In this document: positions 8,872 to 17,333 of the stretch, in pieces
Layout: every line of letters begins with the position of its first letter
Position numbering within the stretch: position 1 is the first letter of the stretch
Assembly (NCBI RefSeq): GCF_002893625.1
Contig: NZ_PKMZ01000001.1
Span: forward strand, 62,001 to 126,000
DNA: 64,000 bases
Reading direction: 5' to 3'
Source: Mangrovicella endophytica
Lineage (GTDB): Bacteria; Pseudomonadota; Alphaproteobacteria; Rhizobiales; Rhizobiaceae
Program-made: the position numbers and the translations under genes
Notes under the pieces: model-generated
The model's database searches: none
What the model was told of the DNA's origin: nothing
Seen by the model: the letters and a program-made list of their open reading frames with translations, nothing else

Positions 8872-8898
8872 GCTGATCGGCGAACCCTCGAGCCGGCG

Positions 8899-9840
8899 TC
8901 ACCCGGCTCGCTTCTCCTGCGACGGCGCCTCGTTCACGCGAGGCGCCGTTTCTATTTTCACCTGCCGGCGCTCCGCCAACCAGATACCGACGAGGACGAG
9001 GCCGAGCGCCAGCACGTGGTAGAGGTAGAGCACCTCGCCGGCCGAAACCGCGAGGACGGCGCCGAACACCGGGATAAGATTGACGAAGATGTTGGCGCGG
9101 TTGGCGCCGATCGCCTCCACGCCGTAGATGTAGAAGCTCTGTGCGATGATGGAGGCGAAGACGGCGGTATAGACGACAACGGCAATGCCGAACCCGTCTG
9201 GCCAGCGCGACAGGCCCATCGCATGTTCCGCGAGTGCCATCGGAATGGCAGCGGCGAAGGCGCCGTAGCTGAGAGCGGCCGCCGCCGACAGCCAGTGGAT
9301 CTTCGGCTTGTAGCGCAGACCGAGCGTATAGGCGGCATAAAGCACGACTGCGATCATCATGATCGCATCGCCGCGATTGAGGTCGAGCGCCACGAGCGAG
9401 GCAAGGTTGCCGTGCGAGGCGGTGATAGCGACGCCCAGCGCGGTGATGAGGAAGCCGGCGATCTGGAAGCCGCTCGCCCGCGCGCCGAAGAGCAGGAAGC
9501 TGCCGAGGAAGACGAAGAGCGGCATGCTGGCCTGTTCCAGCATCGAGTTGATCGCCGAGGTGTAGTGCAGGGCGACGTACATCACCCCGTTAAAGCCGCT
9601 GAAGCCGATCGCACCGAGAAGAAGCAGGACGGGAAGGCGGGGCCGGATCGCCGGCCAGTCGCGCTTGAGGTGCGGCCAGGCGAAGGGCGTCAGAAGCGCT
9701 GCGGCAAGCCCCCAGCGCAAGAGCGTCAGGATCATCGGCGAGATGTGCGGCACCGACAGCTTGCCCGCCACGGAGTTGCCGCCCCAGAACAGCGCGGTCA
9801 GGGCGAGGGCGACATAAGGGTGGGAAAAGGTGCGGCGCAT
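8899..9840 (-). CDS. EamA/DMT-family transporter
   Basis: A 313-residue inner-membrane protein with ten predicted helices in two EamA repeats (PYVALALTALFWGGNSVAGK in the first; GIAVVVYTAVFASIIAQSFY in the second). DMT members export amino acids, nucleosides or metabolites; the substrate cannot be read here. ATG 9840 is chosen since AGGAGA lies 5 bases upstream on the minus strand and the first helix starts soon after. It converges on serA, and the serA terminator lies inside its last codons. Confidence 0.88.
   Translation of the reverse strand: MRRTFSHPYVALALTALFWGGNSVAGKLSVPHISPMILTLLRWGLAAALLTPFAWPHLKRDWPAIRPRLPVLLLLGAIGFSGFNGVMYVALHYTSAINSMLEQASMPLFVFLGSFLLFGARASGFQIAGFLITALGVAITASHGNLASLVALDLNRGDAIMMIAVVLYAAYTLGLRYKPKIHWLSAAAALSYGAFAAAIPMALAEHAMGLSRWPDGFGIAVVVYTAVFASIIAQSFYIYGVEAIGANRANIFVNLIPVFGAVLAVSAGEVLYLYHVLALGLVLVGIWLAERRQVKIETAPRVNEAPSQEKRAG
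8922..8952 (+). terminator. serA terminator, overlapping the 3' end of the convergent gene
   Basis: ACGGCGCCTCG (8922-8932) pairs with CGAGGCGCCGT (8939-8949), followed by TT-C-TATTTT. It sits 51 bases past serA and within the final coding part of the minus-strand EamA gene. Confidence 0.7.
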
Positions 9841-10072
9841 CGGCTCTCCTGAGCGGGGCGAGAGCATGATGCTCATGGGAGATATGAGCCGCTGCTAGCA
9901 GAGCTTGGTCCGGCACGGGAAGGGCGAAGTGCCGCAGATGTCGATCACGATCGCTGGGCACCAACATTGCCGGGCTTGCATTCGATGCGGCTGTTGCCGA
10001 AAAGGCTGCGTTCCGCGACAAGCGCGCAGGAACGATCGCGGCCGGCGAATCGCGCGCAACAGCGCCGTCTTC

Positions 10073-10078
10073 TATAAT
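10073..10078 (+). promoter_or_regulatory. Predicted -10 element of purA
   Basis: A consensus TATAAT lies 48 bases upstream of the purA start. No good -35 is seen at 17 bases (TCGCGC). Confidence 0.35.
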
Positions 10079-10126
10079 CCGGTCGACTTGCGTCGAGATC
10101 AGGGCGGACGCCCGCAAGGAGACTGC

Positions 10127-11419
10127 ATGGGCAACGTCGTCGTCATTGGCTCGCAGTGGGGAGACGAGGGTAAAGGCAAGATCGTCGACTGGCTGTCGGA
10201 ACGCGCCGATGTCGTCGTGCGCTTTCAGGGCGGCCACAATGCCGGCCATACGCTGGTCGTCGACGGTGTCTCCTACAAGCTCTCGCTGATGCCCTCCGGC
10301 GTCGTGCGCCAGGGCAAGCTCTCTGTGATCGGCAACGGTGTCGTCTTCGATCCGCATGCCTTCGTCGCCGAGAAGGGCCGCCTTGCTGCGCAAGGTGTCG
10401 AGATCAGCCCGCAGTCGCTGCGAATCGCCGACAATGCCGCGCTGATCCTGTCGGTCCACCGCGAACTCGACGCGATCCGCGAGACGTCGAGCACCGGCAC
10501 GAAGATCGGCACGACCGGCCGCGGCATCGGCCCGGCCTATGAGGACAAGGTCGGCCGCCGCGCCATCCGGGTCATGGACCTTGCCAATGTCGACGTGCTG
10601 CCGGAGCGCATCGAGCGCCTGCTGGCGCATCACAACCCGCTTCGCCGCGGCCTTGGCCAGGCGGAGATCGATCCTGCGGCCATTCTGGAGGAGCTGACTT
10701 CGGTCGCCGCCGAGATCACGCCATATATCGACCGTGTCTGGCGTCTGCTCGACGAGCGCCGCAAGGCCGGCGAGCGCATCCTCTTCGAGGGCGCGCAGGG
10801 CACGCTTCTCGATATCGACCATGGCACCTATCCCTTCGTCACCTCGTCCAACACGGTGGCGGGACAGGCGGCGGCCGGGTCCGGACTCGGTCCGTCCTCC
10901 ATCGGCTTCGTGCTCGGCATTACCAAGGCCTACACGACCCGCGTCGGGGAGGGGCCGTTCCCGACCGAGCAGGACAACGAGGTTGGGCAGTTCCTCGGCG
11001 AAGCCGGCCACGAGTTCGGCACCGTCACGGGCCGCAAGCGCCGCTGCGGCTGGTTCGACGCCGTGCTGGTGCGCCAGGCGGTTGCGGTGAACGGCATCCA
11101 CGGGCTTGCACTGACCAAGCTCGACGTTCTCGACGGTCTCGACGAGATCAAGGTCGGCGTCGGCTATCGGCTCGACGGCAAGGTCATCGACTATCTGCCG
11201 GCGAGCCTTGCCGATCAACGCCGCGCCGAGCCGGTTTACGAGACCTTTGAAGGCTGGCGCGAAACGACGCGCGGTGCCCGCCGTTGGAGCGACCTGCCGG
11301 CGCAGGCGATCAAATATGTCAGACACATAGAGGAGCTGGTCGGCGCCCCCGTCACGCTTCTGTCAACCTCGCCGGAGCGCGAAGACACGATACTTGTTCG
11401 CGATCCGTTTCAAGATTAG
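10127..11419 (+). CDS. purA: Adenylosuccinate synthetase PurA
   Basis: Joins IMP and aspartate using GTP to make adenylosuccinate, the committed step to AMP. It has 430 residues, the standard length. The P-loop-like [16 protein letters not shown] carries catalytic Asp13, and His41 lies in [30 protein letters not shown] binds IMP phosphate, and the nucleotide-binding TKLDVLDGL lies near the C-terminus. Start 10127 follows AAGGAG (10116-10121); the frame is open upstream to 9905 but that part lacks any family sequence. Confidence 0.97.
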   Translation: MGNVVVIGSQWGDEGKGKIVDWLSERADVVVRFQGGHNAGHTLVVDGVSYKLSLMPSGVVRQGKLSVIGNGVVFDPHAFVAEKGRLAAQGVEISPQSLRIADNAALILSVHRELDAIRETSSTGTKIGTTGRGIGPAYEDKVGRRAIRVMDLANVDVLPERIERLLAHHNPLRRGLGQAEIDPAAILEELTSVAAEITPYIDRVWRLLDERRKAGERILFEGAQGTLLDIDHGTYPFVTSSNTVAGQAAAGSGLGPSSIGFVLGITKAYTTRVGEGPFPTEQDNEVGQFLGEAGHEFGTVTGRKRRCGWFDAVLVRQAVAVNGIHGLALTKLDVLDGLDEIKVGVGYRLDGKVIDYLPASLADQRRAEPVYETFEGWRETTRGARRWSDLPAQAIKYVRHIEELVGAPVTLLSTSPEREDTILVRDPFQD

Positions 11420-11474
11420 GTTCGTGCGCCAGCACTGAACGGCGCACTTCAATACAGGTGAATGGCTGCGATCC

Positions 11475-13457
11475 ATGGCGGATTTGAGCGCCGTACTGCG
11501 TAAGACAATCGACGGGCTGCCGCGCGCGACACCACAGTTGCGCGCCAAGGTCTATGAGAAGGCGCGCGCCGCGATAACCCGCCAGATCGAGGCTGCCAAT
11601 CCGCCGCTCTCGGATGCGGTTGTGGCGGCGCGCCGATCGGCGCTGGAGGATGCGATCGAGCGCACGGAGGATCACTACCTCTCGCTCGAAGAGGCCGCGC
11701 GTCAGGCCTCCATGCTGGAGGACGAGCCGGCAGCGCCTCCTCCGCCTCCGGCCCCTCCCGCGCCGGCACCGCGGCAGGCGGCAGAGCCGCCGAAGGTCTC
11801 TGCTCCATCCTGGCCCCCTGCGACACGGCCCGTCGAGACCCCGCGGGACCGACAGGCCGAGCCGCCCGTGCAGCCGGAGCCGATCGTTCCGCAGCGGCCT
11901 GCAGCGCCATCCGCGCCGCAGATGCGCACGCGCCCGCCCGAGCCCCAGCCTGCCGTGGACGAGCCACCCGCCCGTCCGTTCGAGCCGTCCGAAACACCGG
12001 AGTTCCCGGCACGCGCGGCTGAACCCGACGATGCGGCACGCCCGCAGATCGAGGCTCCGTTCGTGGTGCCGCGCGAGCATGACCATGCCGCGATTGAGGA
12101 TCACGAGCGCGACGGGGGCCAAGATCAGGCGCCGGACGAAGGCTACTATGCCCCGGCCGGTGAGCGGCGGGACGAAGCCTCCAATCTCGGGCTGGACGGC
12201 ATTCCGGAGGCCGATCTCGAAGGGCCGCGCTATGCGCCGCCGCGTCGTGCTGCCAAGAAGCGGCGCCTGGCGCCGATCCTCACGGGCATTGGGGCTGCGC
12301 TCCTGCTCGGTGGTGCGGCTGCGCTCGGCTGGACCTATCGCGACGTAATCCAGTCAACGCTGGTCGATCCAAGCAGCATCAATTCGCGCCAGACCGCGAC
12401 CAACCAGCAGCCGGCAACGACGCCGACTTCGCAGGGCACCGGTGCAACGCAGGGAACGCCTGCGGCACAGCCGGATGACGAAGACGGCGAAAGCGAGGTT
12501 GCCGCTCTGCCGTCGCAGCCGTCGACCGGCACCGGCAATACGCCGGGCGCTGCCGCGCCCGACGGTGGCACGTCCACGCCGGGCGGGCAGACGCCGTCGA
12601 CACGCCGCTTCACGCAGCGGCTGCTGCCGGACGGCACCGAGGTCGACGAGGGTCCGGGCGCGGGCAACGCCAATGCCTTCGAGGAAGGTACCAACATCGC
12701 CGCCGCCTCGCCGCCGGCCGAGCCACAGCCGGGCGCGAGCCCGGAAACCACGGTCGAGAGCCAGATCGGCCAGAACCCGACGACGGTCGGCGGCGAGACG
12801 CCGCCTGCTGACGCCGGGACACCGCCGCAGACGCCGACCGAGACGGCAACACCGCCTGCGTCCGGAACGGCACCGGCAACGTCGGCGACCGAGAATGCCG
12901 GCAATCTCGCCGTTGGCCAGAAGGCCGTCTTCTACGAGGAGCGATCCGACACCGAACCCGGTACGCAGCAGAGCGGCAACGTCGTGTGGAGCGTCGTCAA
13001 CGAGCCGCCCGCCGACGGACAGCCGGCGGAGCCGGCAATCCGTGCCGTCGCGGACGTCCCGGAGGACAATCTGAAGATGACGATGACCATCCGGCGCAAC
13101 GCGGATCCGACGCTGCCGGCGAGCCACGTCATCGAGCTGCAGTTCGAAGTGCCGCCCGGCTTCAGCGGCGGGCAGGTTGCGAATGTTCAGCGTCTGGCGC
13201 TGAAACCGACGGAGCAGGCAAGGGGTGAGCCGCTGATCGGCGTGGCCGGCAAGATCTCGGACGGCTTCTTCATCATCGCGCTCAACAATCTGGAGCAGGC
13301 GACGCAGAGCAATCTGGCGCTCCTGAGCAACGAGAAGTGGATCGATATCCCGGTCGCCTACGCGACGGGCCGCAGGGCCTTGATGTCCATCGAAAAGGGC
13401 ATTCCGGGCGAGCGCGCCTTCAAGCAGGCCATGGACGCCTGGGCCGCGAAGACCTGA
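11475..13457 (+). CDS. Large proline-rich single-pass membrane protein, unknown function
   Basis: 660 residues in four parts. An alpha-helical N-terminal region (about 1-80, MADLSAVLRKTIDGLPRATP) is followed by a long Pro/Ala/Glu-rich disordered stretch (about 85-255), one transmembrane helix after A-A-K-K-R-R (about 265-285), a second low-complexity Thr/Pro/Gly/Gln linker (to about 480), and a folded C-terminal domain of about 175 residues (AVFYEERSDTEP to the end). The topology suggests a cytosolic helical head and a periplasmic folded domain on a stalk. No catalytic motif was recognised. The 55-base gap after purA allows cotranscription. Confidence 0.75.
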   Translation: MADLSAVLRKTIDGLPRATPQLRAKVYEKARAAITRQIEAANPPLSDAVVAARRSALEDAIERTEDHYLSLEEAARQASMLEDEPAAPPPPPAPPAPAPRQAAEPPKVSAPSWPPATRPVETPRDRQAEPPVQPEPIVPQRPAAPSAPQMRTRPPEPQPAVDEPPARPFEPSETPEFPARAAEPDDAARPQIEAPFVVPREHDHAAIEDHERDGGQDQAPDEGYYAPAGERRDEASNLGLDGIPEADLEGPRYAPPRRAAKKRRLAPILTGIGAALLLGGAAALGWTYRDVIQSTLVDPSSINSRQTATNQQPATTPTSQGTGATQGTPAAQPDDEDGESEVAALPSQPSTGTGNTPGAAAPDGGTSTPGGQTPSTRRFTQRLLPDGTEVDEGPGAGNANAFEEGTNIAAASPPAEPQPGASPETTVESQIGQNPTTVGGETPPADAGTPPQTPTETATPPASGTAPATSATENAGNLAVGQKAVFYEERSDTEPGTQQSGNVVWSVVNEPPADGQPAEPAIRAVADVPEDNLKMTMTIRRNADPTLPASHVIELQFEVPPGFSGGQVANVQRLALKPTEQARGEPLIGVAGKISDGFFIIALNNLEQATQSNLALLSNEKWIDIPVAYATGRRALMSIEKGIPGERAFKQAMDAWAAKT

Positions 13458-13514
13458 TCATGGCACGCAGAGACCGGGCCGAGGACGATCCGGTAGCCGT
13501 GATGAACTGAAACG

Positions 13515-13548
13515 AAGAAGGCCCGGCTTGGTGAAGCCGGGCCTTCTT
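13515..13548. terminator. Bidirectional terminator
   Basis: A perfect 15-bp stem (13515-13529 with 13534-13548) closes a GGTG loop. T-rich sequence flanks it on both strands, and it lies between two convergent genes, the membrane protein and rpoH. Confidence 0.85.
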
Positions 13549-13577
13549 TGATTTCAGCGGTAGAGTTGCGCCGGATC

Positions 13578-14489
13578 TCAGGCCGGAAGGGCGTCGACCT
13601 TGCGCAGCTGCTGGCGGGCCGCCTCGGCCGTATCACGCACGGCCTTCTGCACCTTCTCGAAGGCGCGCACCTCGATCTGGCGCACGCGCTCGCGGCTGAT
13701 GTCGAATTCGCCGGACAGAGCCTCGAGAGTGAGCGGATCCTCGGCGAGGCGACGCGCCTCGAAGATGCGGCGCTCGCGATCGTTGAGGACGCCCATGGCG
13801 TCGTTCAGCATGCCGCGGCGCTGCTCCAGCTCATCCTGCTCGACAAGCGTTTCTTCCTGGCTGCTGGACTGATCGACCAGCCAGTCCTGCCATTCGCCCG
13901 ATTCGCCCTCGGTTGCGCGAATCGGCGCATTCAGCGAAGCGTCGCCGGAAAGGCGGCGGTTCATCGAGACGACATCTTCCTCGGTCACGCCGAGTTGGGT
14001 CGCGATATGCGTCACCTGATCCGGACGAAGATCGCCTTCGTCGAGAGCCTGGATGCGGCTCTTCATCTTGCGCAGATTGAAGAACAGCCGCTTCTGGTTC
14101 GCGGTCGTACCCATCTTCACGAGGCTCCAAGAGCGCAGGATGTACTCCTGGATCGAAGCCTTGATCCACCACATGGCATAGGTTGCCAGGCGGAAGCCCC
14201 GCTCGGCGTCGAAGCGCTTGACGGCCTGCATCAGGCCGACATTGCCTTCCGACACGACCTCGCCGATCGGCAGGCCGTAACCGCGGTAGCCCATCGCGAT
14301 CTTGGCGACGAGGCGCAGATGGCTGGTGACGAGCTTATGCGCAGCGTCGCGGTCGTCATGTTCCGCGTAGCGCTTTGCCAGCATGTATTCTTCCTGCGGT
14401 TCCAGCATCGGGAACCGCCTGATTTCTTCGAGGTAGCGGTTGAGACCGCCTTCTCCGGATGTGATGCTCGGCAGATTGGCCTGAGCCAT
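13578..14489 (-). CDS. rpoH: RNA polymerase sigma-32 factor RpoH
   Basis: Heat-shock sigma factor, 303 residues from MAQANLPSITSGEGG. Region 2 is clear (TSHLRLVAKIAMGYRGYG, GNVGLMQAVKRFD, the -10 recognition block RLATYAMWWIKASIQEYILR). The RpoH box reads NQKRLFFNLRKMKS, which separates it from RpoD. Region 4 ends with LSGEFDISRERVRQIEVRAF, the -35 helix-turn-helix. ATG 14489 follows GGAGGG at 6 bases; a longer frame to 14531 has no such site. Rhizobia often carry two or three rpoH genes; which paralogue this is cannot be decided. Confidence 0.95.
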   Translation of the reverse strand: MAQANLPSITSGEGGLNRYLEEIRRFPMLEPQEEYMLAKRYAEHDDRDAAHKLVTSHLRLVAKIAMGYRGYGLPIGEVVSEGNVGLMQAVKRFDAERGFRLATYAMWWIKASIQEYILRSWSLVKMGTTANQKRLFFNLRKMKSRIQALDEGDLRPDQVTHIATQLGVTEEDVVSMNRRLSGDASLNAPIRATEGESGEWQDWLVDQSSSQEETLVEQDELEQRRGMLNDAMGVLNDRERRIFEARRLAEDPLTLEALSGEFDISRERVRQIEVRAFEKVQKAVRDTAEAARQQLRKVDALPA

Positions 14490-14568
14490 GATAAACCCTC
14501 CATGCCGGGGTCGCGCGAAGCGCCGACCCACTCACCCGCCGCTTGCAGCCGGCGGAGAGGTCTTCCTC

Positions 14569-14596
14569 ATATGGGAATTGCATAGCCCTGTTTCAC
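14569..14596 (-). promoter_or_regulatory. Possible sigma-32-type promoter of rpoH
   Basis: On the minus strand, GTGAAA (14596-14591), a 15-base spacer and CCCATAT (14575-14569). CCCATnT with TTGAAA upstream is the heat-shock promoter pattern. It lies about 80 bases upstream of the rpoH start and would make rpoH autoregulated. Confidence 0.35.
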
Positions 14597-14646
14597 GACC
14601 AAAACGGGGCAAAGGGGCGAACAGTTCGTTCGCTATCCGTTCACGA

Positions 14647-15639
14647 TCATCCGATCGCAGGCTCCGGCAGATCGAGATCCAGAGCATTGGCCAAACGCGC
14701 GAAATCCTCTGGTGGTTCCGTCTCGAAGGCCATGGTTTCGCCGCTGACCGGGTGCTCGAAGACGAGCCGGAAGGCATGGAGAGCTTGCCGCCGAAAGCCT
14801 TCGACGACGCTCCGCCGGTCGTCGGTCAGGGTCCGCGCCTTGGTGCAGAAGCCGCCGCCATAGACATCGTCGCCGAGAAGCGGATGGCCGAGATGGGCAA
14901 GATGCACCCTGATCTGGTGGGTGCGGCCGGTCTCCAGCTCGCATTCCACGAGCGCCGTGCTGCCATCGCTCGCCTGTGACTGCACCGCGTAATGCGTCAC
15001 GGCATGCCGCGCATCCGTGCGCGTCGCCGGGGCGACGGCGCGCTTCAGCCGGTCGGCGGTGGAGCGGGCGAGATAAGTGTCGATGATGCCGGTGCGGCGG
15101 GCCGGCACGCCCCAGACGATGGCGAGATAGGCCCGTTCCATCCGCCCGTCGCGGCCATGCGCGGCGAACTGCTCGGAGAGGGCGCGATGCGCCGTGTCTG
15201 TCTTGGCGACGACCATCACGCCGCTCGTATCCTTGTCGAGCCGGTGGACGATGCCCGGCCGCCGTACACCGCCGATGCCGGACAGGCTGTCGCCGCAGTG
15301 GTGGAGCAGCGCGTTGACGAGCGTGCCGGTGCCGTTGCCGGCGCCGGGATGGACGACCAGCCCCGCCGGCTTATCCAGAACGATCAGCGCATCGTCCTCG
15401 TAGAGGATGTCGAGCGGGATCGCCTCCGGCTGCGGCTGGGCATCCTCAGGCTCAGGGATCACCATCTCGATGGTGTCGCCCGCCGCCAGCTTGGTGCGGC
15501 TTATGAGGACCGGGCGGCCGTTGACGGTGACTTCGCCGCTCTCGATCAGGGCCTGGACGCGGCTGCGCGACATCGCCTCGCCCAGTGCTTCGCTGAGGAA
15601 CTGATCGAGACGGCGCTTGGCATCGGCGTCCTCGACCAC
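14647..15639 (-). CDS. rluD: RluA-family pseudouridine synthase (RluD type)
   Basis: Isomerises uridines to pseudouridine in 23S rRNA (helix 69 in E. coli RluD). It has an N-terminal S4 RNA-binding domain (RRLDQFLSEALGEAMSRSRV) and then a catalytic domain with HRLDKDTSG containing the catalytic Asp, and LETGRTHQIRVHLAHLGHPL. Length from GTG 15639 is 330 residues, close to the family norm of 326; AAGG lies 6 bases upstream of that GTG. The frame stays open far upstream through a 60-bp tandem repeat that would add Asp-rich residues, so an extended N-terminus cannot be excluded. Confidence 0.88.
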   Translation of the reverse strand: MVEDADAKRRLDQFLSEALGEAMSRSRVQALIESGEVTVNGRPVLISRTKLAAGDTIEMVIPEPEDAQPQPEAIPLDILYEDDALIVLDKPAGLVVHPGAGNGTGTLVNALLHHCGDSLSGIGGVRRPGIVHRLDKDTSGVMVVAKTDTAHRALSEQFAAHGRDGRMERAYLAIVWGVPARRTGIIDTYLARSTADRLKRAVAPATRTDARHAVTHYAVQSQASDGSTALVECELETGRTHQIRVHLAHLGHPLLGDDVYGGGFCTKARTLTDDRRSVVEGFRRQALHAFRLVFEHPVSGETMAFETEPPEDFARLANALDLDLPEPAIG

Positions 15640-15645
15640 GAAACG

Positions 15646-15790
15646 CCTTGCGTCGTCCTCGTCTTCGCCTGCGAGACGACCGCGGCTCCCCGTTTGGGCG
15701 AGGAGCCTTGCGTCGTCGTCGTCTTCGCCTGCGAGACGACCGCGGCTCCCCGTTTGGGCGAGGAGCCTTGCGTCGTCGTCGTCTTCGCTT
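15646..15790. repeat. 60-bp tandem repeat between divergent genes
   Basis: Bases 15661-15720 and 15721-15780 are identical. Partial flanking copies (15646-15660, one mismatch, and 15781-15788) extend the array to about 2.4 units. The unit is a multiple of three and open on both strands, so it keeps the frame of anything reading through it. It separates rluD (minus) from the small membrane protein gene (plus). Confidence 0.85.
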
Positions 15791-15831
15791 GTAGGACCGG
15801 CTCCGATGACCCTGGCTCCGCTGGACTTGTG

Positions 15832-16191
15832 ATGAACGAGCGCGACGATCGCGATGAGGAACGCCCGCTGGACCCAGCGACCGAGCGCCTGCGCCGCAAG
15901 ATGGTGCGTCTTCTGGCGGTCTCGATCGGGGTGATGCTGGCCGGCGTTATGGCGGTCCTCGCTGCCGTTGTCTACAAGGCGACCGAGCGCTCGGACGATA
16001 CGGTGCTGCCGCTCGTTGCAGGCGCGACCGCAACGATCCAGCTGCCAGCGGGCACGCGCGTGCTCGACAGCGATCTCGACGGCTCGCGAATCCTCCTGCG
16101 CGTCGCTGCCGGCAGTGGAGCGGAGCGCCTGATCGTTGCCGATGTGACGAGCGGATCGATCTTGTCCGAGGTCACGCTGCAGACGCAGTAG
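15832..16191 (+). CDS. Small single-pass membrane protein next to rluD
   Basis: 119 residues: a charged N-terminus (MNERDDRDEERPLDP), one transmembrane helix (about 27-48) and a periplasmic domain with a beta-rich ending (RILLRVAAG, RLIVADVTSGSILSEVTL). The form resembles the DUF6476-type proteins found beside rluD in other Alphaproteobacteria, though I cannot confirm the match. ATG 15832 has only a weak CTGGA site upstream. The frame is open back to 14992, but that part lies over rluD and the tandem repeat and is not believed. Confidence 0.65.
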   Translation: MNERDDRDEERPLDPATERLRRKMVRLLAVSIGVMLAGVMAVLAAVVYKATERSDDTVLPLVAGATATIQLPAGTRVLDSDLDGSRILLRVAAGSGAERLIVADVTSGSILSEVTLQTQ

Positions 16192-16253
16192 AGGCCATGT
16201 TCCGACGGATCGCACCGTCGTCCACAGGCGATCGGGGCAAGCGACAAAACGCC

Positions 16254-16281
16254 TTGCCTTCGCCGGCGCCTCCGATTATAT
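16254..16281 (+). promoter_or_regulatory. Predicted promoter of tRNA-Glu
   Basis: TTGCCT (16254-16259), a 16-base spacer and TTATAT (16276-16281), 18 bases before the tRNA 5' end. Confidence 0.4.
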
Positions 16282-16299
16282 CCACGCCACGAACTGAAC

Positions 16300-16374
16300 G
16301 CGCCCATCGTCTAGCGGTTAGGACGGCGCCCTCTCACGGCGCAAACAGGGGTTCGATTCCCCTTGGGCGTACCA
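16300..16374 (+). tRNA. tRNA-Glu (anticodon CTC)
   Basis: Full cloverleaf: acceptor GCGCCCA with TGGGCGT, D-arm with AGCGGTTAGGA, anticodon stem GCGCC/GGCGC around loop CTCTCAC (anticodon CTC, reading GAG), T-arm CAGGG-GTTCGATT-CCCTT, and encoded CCA. Confidence 0.95.
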
Positions 16375-16508
16375 GTTCTTTCAGCCTTATCGGCAGTTTT
16401 TCTCAAAATCTTTGTATGTTTGCCGCGCCGTTTGGAGCGTCCTTTGGCGAGTGCATCATGCGCGCCGACACCCGCCGCATGGCAGAGCCTGCAGGGCGAA
16501 GATCCAGC

Positions 16509-17333
16509 ATGACCCCGACCACGATCGATGATCCTGCCGATCCGCGGATCGAAACCTTTCGGGACATCCGGGAGCGCGACATCGTCGGCCGCGGCGGCTT
16601 CATCGCCGAGGGCGCGGTGGTTCTCGACCAGCTCCTCGACTCGCAGCGCTTTCGCCCGACGGCCTTGATGGTGCTGGAGAACCGACTGGCGGGGCTGCTG
16701 CCGCGGCTGGCGCGTTTGCCGGATGATATTCCGGTCTATGTCGCCTCGCGTTCGGTGTTCGACGCCATTGCCGGCTTTCCCGTCCATCGCGGCATTCTCG
16801 CCCATGCGGAAGCGGTCATTCCGACCGGCGGAGCAGGCGATGAGGCGGTGAACCTGGCTCGACTTGCGGCCCAGAAGGCGACCGTGGTCGTTGCCGCCGG
16901 CATCGCCAACCACGACAACATGGGTGCGATCTTCCGCAACGCGGCGGCCTTCGGCGCAGGGGCGGTACTGGTCGACGACGCGAGCTGCGACCCGCTCTAT
17001 CGCAAGGCGATCCGCGTCTCCGTGGGCTCGGTCCTGACGGTGCCGTTCGCGCGGGCGGGACGTGCCGAGGCGATTCACGCTGATCTGCAATCGGCAGGCT
17101 TTCGCTGCCTGGCACTGTCGCCGAAGGGGCAGGTGGCGCTGCACGAGCTTCAGTGCGAAGGACCGGCGGCCCTCTTTCTCGGGGCGGAGGGGCCGGGGCT
17201 CCCGCAGTCCATCATGGATGAGATGGAAACCCTGCGGATCGCGATGGCGCCCGGCCTCGACAGCCTGAACGTCGCGACCTCAGCCGCGCTCGTTCTGCAT
17301 CACCTTTACTCGGCCGCGTCCTCGGGCCGCTGA
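16509..17333 (+). CDS. TrmH/SpoU-family rRNA 2'-O-methyltransferase
   Basis: A 274-residue SPOUT methyltransferase that uses SAM to methylate ribose 2'-OH in rRNA or tRNA. Motif 1 is NHDNMGAIFRNAAAFGAGAV (carrying the N and R of the active site), motif 2 LFLGAEGPGLPQ and motif 3 LDSLNVATSAALVLHHL, together forming the knot. An N-terminal substrate-binding domain (about 1-110) is present, as in RlmB/TsnR. ATG 16509 is chosen as the start closest to the first domain; 16458 is an alternative. The gene begins 134 bases after tRNA-Glu and its 3' end overlaps the convergent gene by 28 bases. Confidence 0.85.
   Translation: MTPTTIDDPADPRIETFRDIRERDIVGRGGFIAEGAVVLDQLLDSQRFRPTALMVLENRLAGLLPRLARLPDDIPVYVASRSVFDAIAGFPVHRGILAHAEAVIPTGGAGDEAVNLARLAAQKATVVVAAGIANHDNMGAIFRNAAAFGAGAVLVDDASCDPLYRKAIRVSVGSVLTVPFARAGRAEAIHADLQSAGFRCLALSPKGQVALHELQCEGPAALFLGAEGPGLPQSIMDEMETLRIAMAPGLDSLNVATSAALVLHHLYSAASSGR

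Noticed and set aside
9905-10126. Upstream extension of purA
   Set aside because: PurA family sequence starts exactly at 10127, which has AAGGAG; the extension is Arg/Cys-rich noise.
11424-11447. Hairpin after purA as a terminator
   Set aside because: 7-bp stem with a 10-base loop and only TTC after it; too weak, and the next gene is close enough for read-through.
15661-15780. CRISPR-like repeat
   Set aside because: The two 60-bp units are directly joined with no spacers; it is a plain tandem duplication.
14992-15831. Upstream extension of the small membrane protein at 15832
   Set aside because: Reads antisense through rluD and the tandem repeat; no family sequence.
16197-16508. N-terminal extension of the rRNA methyltransferase gene
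   Set aside because: It would run through the tRNA-Glu gene.
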